Positions 1 to 11,400 of a DNA stretch of 64,000 nt are shown one piece after another. Location: positions 1,893,088-1,957,087 of the forward strand of contig NC_036459.1 in the NCBI RefSeq assembly GCF_002775205.1, written 5' to 3'. Every line of letters starts with the position of its first letter. Position 1 is the first letter of the stretch. The notes below the pieces were generated by a model, which saw nothing but the letters and a program-made list of their open reading frames with translations, did no database searches and had not been told where the DNA came from. Source of the stretch: Xiphophorus maculatus (Eukaryota > Chordata > Actinopteri > Cyprinodontiformes > Poeciliidae). The position numbers and the translations under genes were made by a program.

Positions 1-562
1 CAAAGGTCAGGCTTAGCTGACATAATGAGGCTAACGCTACAACCATAAAGGCTGAAGATGAGCTCACTTCTGTTTTGATTCATCATCAGCTTTGTGAACT
101 GAAGGTTCCCGTTTCCAAGGTAACAACAAACCGGGACTGTGTGGAGTATGAGGTTCAGGAACTATCGGGTCCTGACCTCTGGCCTCTGCAGAGCTGGGGT
201 CGTCCTGAACCTATCTGCAAGTATGAGTGGCAGTTTTGAGGCCCATCTGGCCCCCTGCCGCCCATGGGGCCCCACGCGGCCCCCTGCCGCCCATGGGGCC
301 CCATGCGGCTCCCTGTCATCACAGCAACCCGGCAGCAGCCACATGATGCCGTCATGTGAAGGACCTCGAGTCTCTGTGCTGCAGATCTGTGGGGTTTTTA
401 TCTGACAGGATTCTTGCTGTGTGTGTATGAAGCTCAGCAGCCAATCGGGGCGCGGAGGTCACATGACCTGTGTTTGTAGCAGGCATGCGGCTATAAAGGT
501 GGGGCAGCTCCGTCCCGGCGCTGATGGACGGCTGATGACAAACTTCTTGTCTTCTGTCTCAG
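1..562. other. Intron of the MICAL-family gene (left edge of window)
   Basis: No convincing exon is visible here. The stretch at 243-310 contains two near-identical copies of a short GGCCCC/GCCGCCCATGG-type segment. The start of the LIM domain that must precede the exon at 563 is not in the window, so the gene's 5' part lies to the left. Confidence 0.6.
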
Positions 563-2646
563 GAAGGTTTCGCTGCCTGCAGCATCCTGACTGCCGGCCG
601 GCTGCTCCCAGGAAGAGAGCGACTCCCACGGGAACATCGGCGGTGAGGAAAAACCCCGCGCCTGTTGCTGCTGCTGGTTGCTATGGTAACCATGGGCCGT
701 CTTGTCTTGCAGCCATCTCCGTCCTCGGCCGCGTCCCTCTCCGACTCTCTGAGCGAGCGGCGCCGGTCTTCAGGTGAGGCCGCCTCACCTGGCCACGTCA
801 GTCTGCATACGAGTCGACACGGAGGCCGCCACTTTAAACCTCTGGATCAATGTGGGCTTTAGTGTGTGTGTGTGTGTGTGTGTGTCTGTGTGTGTGCGCG
901 ACTGCGCTGCTGTGTCTGCAGCTGCGTCTGTGATGGCGGCGACGCCGGAGCGGATCGAGCTGGAGAACCGCAGGAAGGAGGAGGAGGTGCCGGAGGAGGT
1001 CCAGAACCAGGTCAACCTGAGCCAAGGTGTGCATGTCAGGTGAGGGTTGGAGCCGTACGGAAGTCCGACAGGAGCAAAAATATGTGTTTCTAGAGTCGCA
1101 TTAAACTGAGAAACTGCAAAGAAAAAAAAAAAAAAAAGAGTCAAATTCACAGGAAAAAACTCTGGATCAAAGATATAAAAGTTTAAAAAACTATAATTCA
1201 GACTATTAGGATTTTCAGTCAAACCTTAACTGAAAATACGGAAACCAATCAATGCCACACTACTTAACTGAGATTATAAATTGTAATTAAATTAAGAAGC
1301 TTTAATTATTACAAACAACTGGAAGAAATAAAAAACTGACACAAATGTTTTTATTTTACTTGTCAAATTATTGCAAACTGTAAAATTATGCCTGTCAAAA
1401 AAACTCATCAAGTGAAACTTTAACTGTTTTAACTTTAATTCAGACTTCAAATTTGAAAACTGGAACTGTGTAAAAGATGGAAAAATAAATTAATCCTCTA
1501 ATTTATTATTTAGTCTTACTTTCGCTTTTCAAACTTTAAATTTATGCAAAAATGAAACTTTTTATATTAATGTCTGAATTATTTCAGTATTTTAAACAGG
1601 AAATTAAACTTTTAAATGATTCTTTTTAGATATTCGGAAAACTAAGTTCCTTCTTTCTGATGTGCGGGATTTGATTTTTCTGTATGGAAATGTTTTTTTG
1701 TTTGTTTTCAGCTTTAACTGAATATTTTGATTTAAAAATCAGATAAAATGAATAAACGTTTATGTCTTACATTTTTAGAAAATCTCTGAAAATAAACTGA
1801 TTTTAAGTTTTTTGGGAGGATTTTCAAAGCTTTGCTGACTGTAACCAAACATCGATGTAGTTTTGCTGCTAAAACCGGATTTTTCTGTTAGAAACTCAGT
1901 AAAAGTTCAATTTGAAAACAGTAAATATGAATCTGATTGTTAATGGACTTTTTAAAATTCTGAATTTAGCTTTGAAAAATTTAAATATCTGATCAGTTAA
2001 TCATATCCAAATCAGATGAATAAAAATATATATTTTGAATACTAAGAACCAAAAACATATTTATATAGAAAAGTTGTATTACTTTTTGTATCAAACAGTT
2101 CAGAGGTTGTTCAAACTTAATTATATTTTTAATCAATTGAATTGCAGTAAAAATGTTTTAAATATATGGCATTTACATTTATATTTTTAGAATATCTGAA
2201 AACTTCATAAATAAAAAGTTTTGAAAGTTGATATGAAACTCAGAATTATCCTGAGATTTCTCCTCAACAGAAACTTTATGAAAACATTTTCTGGCCCACT
2301 AAATGAAATTTAATGAAAAGTAAAAATTCAATAATATTAAACACATTTTCTGCTCTCAGGTTTTGAAATTGTTTTATTTCCTTATGTTGATCATTTGTCC
2401 AGTTTTTTATTTACATTAAATCTAATATTTAATGTAAATATTAATCTTCAGTAAATTGTTTGTGTGTTTCCTGCTGTCAGCTCAGAGGAAGAGGAGGATG
2501 AAGGTCCAGGCTGTGAGGAAGAGGAGGATGAAGGTCCAGGCTGTGTGACCTCACAGGAGGCGAACACTTTGAGGCGGGAAACTCTGAGAGAGGAAGAGGA
2601 GGAAGAGGAAGGCAGCGCTGGAGACGAGTCCAGTGACGGTGAGTTC

Positions 2647-2694
<48 letters not shown>

Positions 2695-5600
2695 GTATGT
2701 GCCGCTTCATCGGTGTGTCTTGTGTCGCCCCCTGCTGGTAGAGGGGGAGTACAGCCCCTGGGAGACGGAGCGCCGCTCGGGTCTGTGGCTCCTGTTAGAG
2801 GAGGAAGCAGGTAGAAACCCGACCAGAACCAGAACCCTCCAGTCTTTAGTGATGGAGTTTCTGACATGTCTGACTGGTTCCATTCTGACATTTTAACAGA
2901 AAACTGAACTTTTCTTTAGGTTTATTCTCACTTTAGCTAAAGAAATAATACGTTGAAAAAATGCATAAAAAACTACTTGTTTGCTTCTTTTTTATTTATT
3001 AATAACAACAATAATAACAATAACACTAATAATAATAACCACAGCTATAAACTTAATAATAATTATAAATACAATATGAATACACTTATTGTTATTGTAA
3101 TTAGATTTGATTTTATTATTATTTTGTCTAAATGTCATTTTTTCCCCTTTTATTTTGAAATCCTCCGGTCTCTGTTACTTCCTGTAATTTGGAGTTTTTA
3201 TTTCCACCACTGTCACATTCAAATGTTCCTTTTTGTTTAATAATAATAATTTACTTGTTATTATTACAGTAATTAGTTTTTATTTTTATTTTATTTCTGG
3301 TTTGTCTATTTACTTGTTTTATTTTGAAATTCTCCAGCCTGTTACTTCCTGTAGTGTGGGATGTTTCAGTCTGTGTTTCTTTACTGTAGCTGATTTATAA
3401 CTCCAGGTTTTCCTCCTCCCCCTCAGAGTTTCCTCCTCTCGGCTCACCTGTGCAGCGAGGCTCCGCCCCCTCCTCTCTGACTCCGCCCACTGACCCGACG
3501 CCCTCCACCGCCTCCTTTGTCACCTCAACTGACTCCACCCCTGACTCTGACATCACCAAAATTCCCCTCTCACCTGTGATCGTCATGGAGACGGCAGCGC
3601 AGAAACGGCCCACAGCAGGAGGGCGGGGCTCGTTTGATGACATCACACCTGAGCTGCCCCAGAAGAAGCCGCTGCTCCAGCAGGAGGACCGGGGGGCGGA
3701 GCCAGAGGAGGAGGAGTCAGGCGGAGTGAGGCGGCGGAGCCAAAGAGACGGTCCACACCCCACCCTCCCTCTGCTTCCTGGAGGCGGAGCTCTCTTCCTC
3801 CACCTCAAGAAGCTCCGGGAGGCTCCGCCCCCTTACCAGGTGGAGCTCGGTGGGGGCGGAGCCAGAGGCCTGTTGAAGGCAGTTCTACCCGGAAACAGAA
3901 AGGAGAAGAAACGGAGGGGCGGGACTTTACCTGCAGAGAAGTTCAGGAGGCTCCCGGCCAATCACAGCAGGAATACAGGTGATGATGCAATAAGAAAGAA
4001 TGATGTCACAGTGATGATGTAATGACACTGCTTCCTGTGTCCCCAAGTCGCAGGAGAGCAGTCGACTCTGGAGTCTTCAACGCTGCTGCAGAGATGTTCG
4101 CTAAAACCCGGAAACAATGTGAGATCACCTGACACAATCCGGCCAATCGGAGACAAGATCACTGAACACATTAAAAATCAGCCAATCAGAAACAAGTAAA
4201 CAATAAAAATCAGCCAATTTTAACAGCTTGTAACATAATAGGAACAGAAAGTGGGCGGAGTCAAATCTCCGCCTCCACCAGTTGGCAGAGGGATCAGACT
4301 AATACCTGGATTAACACAGACTCCAGTAATATAAATGATGTCGAGCAGACGGTGGATCAGACTAATACCTGGAGTGTGATGTTCTGGTCTTCCAGTTGCA
4401 GTTGCAGTTGTTCGACCTCGTGTCTGAACTGCAGAAAGTTTCCGTGGAGGAAGAGGAGGCTGAAGAGGAGAACCAGCAGGTAAGGACCGAGCGTCGGTTT
4501 GGTTGGAAACGGTCTCAGCCGAACCTGAAACCTTCCTTAGTCCGAGAGGTTCCGCTAGCTGGCTAACGCCTTCCGGTTCTGCTTACGTCCACTTCCGGTC
4601 TGTCTGCAGGTCTACGTCCCTCATGCTCTGGCCTTCAGGCGGTCGTATGGAGACAAGGTAAGACTCACCTGTCCTGTTAGCGATGCTGTCGTCCAGGTGT
4701 GAGCCGCCATTTGTTTCAGATTAAGAAATGCGTGAGGGACAGCGTCCTGGACTCGGATGGACAGTCTTCCTGTCCCACGGAGGTTCTGGGCGTCCTGGTC
4801 CCGCCCAAAGAGCCGTCCAGCCTCAGCGTGAGGGAGACCATGTTCCAGAAACAGGAAGGGGACGAAGACGGAGATCTGGACGCCAAAATCACCCGCCGCG
4901 TCCAGAGAGCGGCCAGGAGGCAGGCCAAGAAGGAGCAGCTGAAGAGGCTGCACAAGGCCCAGGTGAGTTTATCTGAGGACAGGTGAGTTTGGGTGAGGAC
5001 AGGTGAGGTCCAGACGGTGATCCCGTTCCGTCTGCTTCAGATGATCCAGCGGCAGCTGCAGCAGGTGGAGGTGAAGCAGAGAGAGCTGGAGGAGAGAGGA
5101 GTGATGGTGGAGAAAGCTCTGCGAGGAGAAGCAGGTGAGCCAGGCAGTAGAACACACCTGAACACACACCTGGGTTTAAATAAAACCCAAAGTAAACCCG
5201 ACCAGAACCAGCAGCTTCTACCTGAACTCACCTGAATCTAAAGAAACCTGATCCTGAACTCTTGGTTCTGGTTCTTGTCAGACTACTGGGAGGACTCCAG
5301 CCACGGTCCAGACACGGAGCTTCACCTGGGAGGTGAGTGTCTGTTACCTGTAGTGTTTCCATGACGACGGAGCCTGATGTGGTTCTGCTGCCACTGCAGG
5401 ACTGGGCAAACTGGACAACCTGGTTCTGATGCAGCAGTGGTTCCGACTGGTCCAGCAGAAGAACTCTCTGGTCCGATACGAGTCGGAACTCATGATCTTG
5501 TGAGTATGTGAGCAGATTTGGATCGGAACCGGGTCGGGTCAGAACTGAAGGCGGTTCTGCTTTCAGCGCTCGGGAGCTGCAGCTGGAGGACCGACAGAGC

Positions 5601-5885
5601 TGCCTGCAGCAGGAGCTGAGGGAGCGGATGGCCGTGGACGGTGAGGCGACCCGAACAGAACCGGGTTCCGACCCGGACGGGCCGCAGTCTGACTGGCCCA
5701 ATGTTTCAGATCACCTGAAGGGCGAGGAGCAGCTGGACGAGGAGCGGCGGATCCTGGAGGAGATGCTGGAGGTGGTGGAGCAGCGCGACGCCCTGGTGGA
5801 GCTGCTGGAGGAGCAGCGCCTACTGGACCGCCAGCAGGACCAGAACCTGGAGGTTCTGCTGGCCGGGGCGCTCAGCTGGGCCTGA
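563..5885 (+). CDS. mical3: MICAL-family protein, 3' part (end of LIM domain to C-terminal bMERB domain); probably MICAL3
   Basis: MICAL proteins are flavin monooxygenases that oxidise and disassemble F-actin; their C-terminal bMERB coiled-coil domain binds Rab8/10-family GTPases on vesicles. Only the 3' end is here. Proposed exons: 563-642, 713-773, 922-1039, 2481-2638, 2742-2810, 3427-3978, 4054-4118, 4396-4479, 4610-4657, 4720-4962, 5041-5134, 5282-5332, 5400-5499, 5567-5640, 5710-5885, about 657 codons. The first exon looks like the end of a LIM domain (FRCLQH). The middle is acidic and proline/serine rich, including EGEYSPWE. The last seven exons encode a long helical segment with RRVQRAARRQAKKEQLKRL, DYWEDSS, LVRYESELMIFARELQ and LEEMLEVVEQRDALVELLEE, typical of bMERB. 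All junction phases agree, but exon 4054-4118 is chosen mainly by phase. MICAL2 (long form) is the alternative name. The FAD and CH domains lie outside the window. Confidence 0.85.
861..900. repeat. (GT)n microsatellite
   Basis: Interrupted GT dinucleotide run ending 22 bases before the exon at 922. It lies in the short intron between two mical coding exons. Confidence 0.9.
1040..2480. other. AT-rich intron of the MICAL-family gene
   Basis: About 1.4 kb with strongly A/T-biased composition, poly(A) near 1121-1136 and many stops in all frames. I see no exon, RNA gene or recognisable transposon in it. It contrasts sharply with the GC-rich exons on both sides. Confidence 0.6.
2485..2544 (+). 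repeat. In-frame 30-bp tandem duplication in a mical exon
   Basis: Two perfect 30-bp copies (2485-2514, 2515-2544) encode the ten-residue unit EEEEDEGPGC twice. The length is a multiple of three, so the reading frame is kept and the acidic linker is lengthened. Confidence 0.9.
2649..2692. repeat. (GT)n microsatellite
   Basis: Pure GT run of about 44 bases starting ten bases after the exon end at 2638. It occupies much of a 103-base intron. Confidence 0.95.
2811..3426. other. MICAL intron with ATT/AAT-rich stretch
   Basis: No exon is seen. The stretch 3000-3070 is an imperfect trinucleotide-like AAT/AAC tract, and a short (AAT)n recurs at 3240. Confidence 0.6.
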
Positions 5886-6808
5886 CGGAACCGGACCAGA
5901 ACCTGGGGGTTCTGCTGGTTCTGATTCAGACGATCTGCAATATCAATAATCAAACTGATTCCTGAAGATTTTTGATCCAAATAATCTGAACAATAACTTA
6001 AAAACTAATCCACTGGAATTATGAAGGATTGTTAAAAAAGAAAAATTAAGTTATTTTAACTGATGATTATAAAATAAAATCCAAAACTAATTAATCAGTT
6101 GCGTTAACTAAGAATGATGAAATCATAAAAACTGCGTTAATCTGCTGAATACGTCCGGGTTTGATTCTAAAAAGATTTAATCCAATTTTACTGATGAGTT
6201 GCATTTTAAATTGTGAATTATAAACATTGCAAAGGTTTTTTTTAAATTAAAATAAAAAACGTGGAATTATAAATATATCAAAACACTGAAAACTTGAACG
6301 ATAGCCTTTAAGTTTTGAAAAAAGGTAAGAATGTATTAAAATATAAAGATCTTAACAAATGTGAAAAAAGAATTACTTTAAAAGATTTATTTTAATAAAT
6401 CTGAATATGGTTTTTAAACATTAACAGAATAATCCCTGGCTATTGGAAACATAAAATAATTGAAAATTAAACTGTAAAAATGTAACAAATATGTACAATA
6501 AATAAAAATGTTATTTTTAAACTACAGTATAAAACTGATGTTTTAAATATGTAAAATTACAAAACCATCCATAAGATAAAAAGGACAAATAATCCCAGAT
6601 TATTCCAGTTATTTTGGGATTAAACTGCAGATTAATAGTCTGAGTTTCTTCATGCGTCACCATGGTAACCCACAGTATTATGGGATGAGCCAGCTGATGG
6701 TCATGTGACCTGAACTCAGCTTCCTGCAGAACCGGATTATTCTGATCACCGTCTGCCTTATTTCCTCAGCAGGTCTTGTAACTCTCTCTGATGTCACTTC
6801 CTGTGTTT

Positions 6809-6814
6809 AATAAA
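6809..6814 (+). promoter_or_regulatory. Candidate polyadenylation signal of the MICAL-family gene
   Basis: AATAAA about 920 bases after the stop codon at 5883-5885, in a T/G-rich context. It would make a 3' UTR of roughly 0.95 kb. It was chosen because earlier AATAAA-like motifs (for example near 6070 and 6250) sit in very AT-rich DNA and are less specific. Confidence 0.5.
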
Positions 6815-7834
6815 AACTGATTTTCAGCTCAAACTGTCGAGTGTTAAGAGAAACTTCACTGAGTGTCAGGTTCCGTCATCTAGAACCGGATTTAAAATGC
6901 AAAGACTGAAAACGCTTCGCCTGCTTCCTGCGGCTGGACGGGTTCTTCACTTCCTGCCGACTACAATCAGGTTTTAGTTCAAACTAGTTTCTGCTACATT
7001 CAGGTCCAGATTTTCAATTTGCCATGTTTTTAAACCTTTTTAAATGATAAAGTTGGAAGAAAGTCCAAAGTATTTTGCTCTGCGTTGCCTTGGTGACGGG
7101 CGTCTCCGTGCGGATGCTAACTCTGCTAACAGGCTCAGACATCTCCACTCTGAGCTGGTTGGAAATAACCGGGCCCAGTCGCAGCCGTGGGGAACTCCTG
7201 ATGCTCCAGAGGATTCTGACCTTAGAGCATCAAGCAGTTCAGTGTTTTTCTTACCTTGCGTGTTTGAAGGCGCCTCCAGGCTGTTTCCTTGGTGATCATG
7301 TGTCACCTGAACTGTCCAGGTGTGTCCAATTAACCTCTGAACTCTGTGACCTCTGGAACCAGCTGCTTCACATTAATCATCCAAAATATTTGAGTTGTAT
7401 GTTCTTTGGATCCAGTTTGGATGTTTTTATGAAACAAAGTTGATGGGAAAATGTCTAAGGACTAACTCTGTGGTTCATGTGAACTCTAGAAACGTTTCCT
7501 CACTTCCTCCTGATGAACAAACTCAGAATCTCATTTATCGTTTCTTGTTGCTTCACGCCAACGGGAAGCTGATGGTGAAACACGAGCTGGTAGCTTTTAC
7601 CTGTTCATCTTCGGTCTGCTCAGACATTAAAACCCAGAACGCCTCCATCACCACAGCATGACGCTGCCACCGCCGTGACTCACTGGGCTCTGAACACAAA
7701 CTTCAGTCCAAGTTTTTGTTTGGGCCCAAAATCTTTTCCTGACTGAAAAAATAGTTTACAACCTTATAAAAAAAAACTTAAAAATATTCCTGATTATTTT
7801 TCAGACGTTCTTCTGTGAATATTTAGTGAAATTA

Positions 7835-8143
7835 TTGCAAAAACACAAAACCTTAAAATTATTTTTGTCTAGTTTCTAGTAGAAAAAGCCTAAATTAAGT
7901 TACAAATAACTTGGAGCTTGCTTTAACGTAATTTCTTAACATTGATCCAAAAGTGAAATAATCTGTCAGTAGAACTAAACATTTTCCCATATAAGTAAAA
8001 ATGGTAGATTATTGTTTTAAGTTAATGTTAAGGAGTTATTAACAGCTGAAAAGTTATCTCTAACTTAGTTTTGTCTTATTTTAAGTTCATTCAAGAGTTT
8101 TGCAATAAAAGACCAAAAATACCTGCTAATATTTTTTACAGTG
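7835..8143. mobile_element. Degenerate MITE of the CACTGCAAAAA family (copy 1)
   Basis: Begins with TTGCAAAAACACAAAACC and ends in TTTTTTACAGTG. Internally it has the family's hallmarks: TTTCTAGTAGAAAAAGCC, runs like AAGTTACAAATAACTTGGAGCTTG, and on the other side TTAGTTTTGTCTTATTTTAAG. The sequence is eroded and no target-site duplication is clear. The same family recurs near 19200, 23200, 49990 and 54090. Confidence 0.6.
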
Positions 8144-8444
8144 GGGAAAACAACCTGCATTTGTTATTACATCTTTATTTAAAGTTATTAAGGGCCGCTG
8201 TGGAAGGACCAGAGAGCCACTTATGGCCCTGGAGCTGCATGTTAGAGACCCCGGGTCTAAACCAAGAGGTGCACTCCACACCAAAGAGATGCAGAAAGTT
8301 GAATTTCTCCCTGCAGTTTAAAACAAACGACACGACTCGGCGCTGAGCTCAGAGATCTTTATAAAAACCTGATCTGGTCCAACAAGCTTCTGGTTCTGTG
8401 GTTTAATACTGCAGGTTCAGAACCGGGTCGGAACCGGGCGGGAC

Positions 8445-11400
8445 TCAGCGGTCTCCAGTGCTGCTGGTGTCCACCTTCAGGTCCTTGGCCACCAGGCCGG
8501 AGGTCACCGGGTGCATGGCGGCGCGGTGAGCCATGAACACGCGCACGGCTTCCTCACGGTACTTCCCAAAGTTAAAAACCTCCCTGCAGGTCCAAAGATG
8601 GAGGACAGGTGAGAAACACGGCAGCGTTTACCTGCAGCTCACCTGGACCCGTCGTCGGTACCTGAAGAGCGGCCGGGTGAACTTCATCCTGCCCTGCTCC
8701 GTCGCCATCTTCAGCGCCAGAGGAACCGCCTCCTCCCACTGAGAGCGGACACACAGCCGCAGCCACCTGGACACACAGCAGCCAATCAGGACGCAGCGCC
8801 GCCACGGAGGGGCGGAGCTTAGATCTGAGCCAATGAGTCACCTGAAGCGGATCTCTGAGTTGGTGGAGGCGTTGAGATCGTAGACGTCCTGCATCTTCTT
8901 CACATGAGACAGAGGGAGGGGCTTCTGAGGGACAGAGGAGGGGTCAAAGGTCAGAGGGGGACACAGAGGTCACAGTGGGGACACAGAGGGCCTGCTTTAC
9001 CTCCTGCAGCAGCAGCAGAGAAAGGAACTCTATGAGCTGGTGGGACGACAGTGTCTTCACGTCTGACTGGCTGAAGACATTCAGGTCCTGGTCTTTGGCC
9101 TGAGAGGACAGAGGACAGACGGAGGCTCAGAGGACAGACGTCTCGGTCCAAAGCCTCTAGGGGACGGGTCTGGTTGAGGAGCAGTTCTTACCTTGATCCA
9201 CCTCTGAGTCAGAGCAATGCAGGCGTCTGCCAGCGTGGTGTCATACCTGGATCAGAACCAGAACTAACGTTTAGGACGGGTCTCAGGGACCAGATGGAGG
9301 ACAGGGAAGGTTCACCTACTGAGGTTTGACCGGCGGCATCCCAGGAGTGAACATCCAGCCGTTCCAGTCCACCTTGTTCAGGATGTCCACCTGCAGGACG
9401 ACATGTTGGCACTTGAGAACCAGGAACCACCAGAACCAAGAAGCCAACAAAACAAGGCACACCCCAGAACTAGGGACCCTGGGTTCATCTCCCCCAAATG
9501 TTCCCCACCCAAACAAAGGCCCCCCAGGTGTGTTCCTCACCGCAAAGGCCCCTGAATACATTAATCAACCCAAAAGGTCCTCGGGTAGGTCAACCCACTC
9601 CTTGGCTTTTGGGGTGATGGACCTAGTTGGGGGTCCTTAGGGGCTGTTGGGTTGGTCAAACCAACAGCCCCTAAGAACCACAAGTAGGTTCTTGACTACA
9701 TTCATCACCCCAAAAGCCAAGAAGTTTGTTCGTCAAACCAAAAACGCCCAAGTAGGTCCGTAATGCCAGAATGTCCTGAGTAGGTACGTCACCCCAGAGG
9801 CCCCTCCCAGGTGTTTCCTCACCTTGTCCTTAAAGTAGGTGAACAGGTAGTTCTTCCAGTCATCAGTGGTGACACTGCTGTAGGCGAATCGCTGGATGTA
9901 GGACTTCACGAAACCCATGAAGACCTCTGAGGGAGAGATAAGACAACAGGTGTATCAGCAAAGGGCCAGAACCAGGTGAGTGTGTGTGTGTGTGGGTGTG
10001 TGTGTGTGTCCAGGGTCACGGTCACCTGGCCCCCCCATCAGCTCCTCTAGGTGGTACAGCAGAGCGAAGCCTTTCTCGTAGGGCACACAGGAAAAGGCGT
10101 CGTCAGGATCGACCTCCTGCAGGCTGGGCACCAGGTTGGTCAGAGGGTTGTTTGCTCCAAAGGTGTTCACCTGAGCGACAGGTGAGGCGAGCGGTGAGAG
10201 GAAACACCTGCATGGTTCTGAGGAGACGTACTGATGGGTTCTGGTTCTCACCGAGTCCTGCAGGTCCTTCCAGCCTCCTATGGCTTTAAACTGCCTGAAC
10301 TGCTCCCCCTCCAAACGCCTGTTGATCATCCTCTCCAGGTAGACGGTGTGACCCTCGTTCAGCCTGGGAGCAGAACACACCTGAGTATCACACCCAAACC
10401 CACTGGACCCCAACTCGCTCCTGATTGGTTACCAGAAGTGTTCCCAGGTTCTGTTGGTCACCAGGTTCCCGGTCCAGCTGTGGGAGATCTCATGAGCGAT
10501 CACCTGAGGAACACAGATACCATCCCACCTGGATTAACCTGTCCATTAAAGCCCCGCCCACACAGAGACCCAGGTGTGACCCGGGTGTTACTCACTCCAG
10601 ACAGGGATTTGTCTCCAGCCTGAGGAGACAGACAGGAAACAGCTGGTCAACAGGACGGTCACATGACGCGGCGCCAGGTGTGGTGGGCGTGTTCGGACTT
10701 ACCAGCACAGTGGGCGTGGCGAAGGTGAGGCAGGGGTTCTCCATGCCACCGTAGGGGAAGGAGGGCGGCAGAACCAGGACGTCGTACTGACCCCAGACGT
10801 ACGGGCCGGCCAGGTCCTCGGCCGTCTTCAGCATGGTCTCCGTCTGACGGACAGGTGAGATCAGAACAGGTGAGGCAGAGCAGCTGAACGGGCCCGGCCG
10901 CTCCGATCAGATTACGATTACCATGGCAACTCACCTCAGAGAACTCGGACGCCGCCTTGTCCACAAACTCCTTCTCAGACCAGACTCTGGACCTGGGACC
11001 GATCTCCCTGTAGACCAATCAGAGAGCAGAGGTCCTGTCACCTGGTACAGGTGGAGCCATGACATCATCAAACGCTACCTGCTCTCCAGAGCTCCCACCA
11101 CAATGGCTATCAGGTAGGACGGCATGGCCACCTGAGGTCAAAGGTCACAGAGGGGTAGAGTGAGGTCACAGAGCTTGTGGGGCTGAATACTTTAGCCAGA
11201 CTGTGAACACCTGAACTCAGGTGAGATGATGTCATCAAGGAAAGAGGCGTGGCTTACCGGCTGTCGGAACCTGTAGACGATCCGTCCGCCGTCCTGAGGA
11301 TCCACTTCCTGTCCATCCCTCACCGCACTCATCACCGCCACCAGCTGCTTCGGGACAGACACCTGGGGACAGGTGTGTGTGTTAGCTGTGCAGGTGTGTG

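Larger units (their letters stand above)
5886..8444. other. 3' UTR of mical and tail-to-tail spacer to lta4h
   Basis: The first ~0.9 kb is probably the mical 3' UTR. The rest holds transposon debris: a degenerate Tc1-like scrap near 7640-7680 (a GCATGACGCTGCCACC-type string), a CACTGCAAAAA-type MITE relic at about 7835-8143, and a short interspersed-repeat fragment at 8196-8240. The open frames at 7044-7661 resemble no protein I recognise and are not called. Confidence 0.6.
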
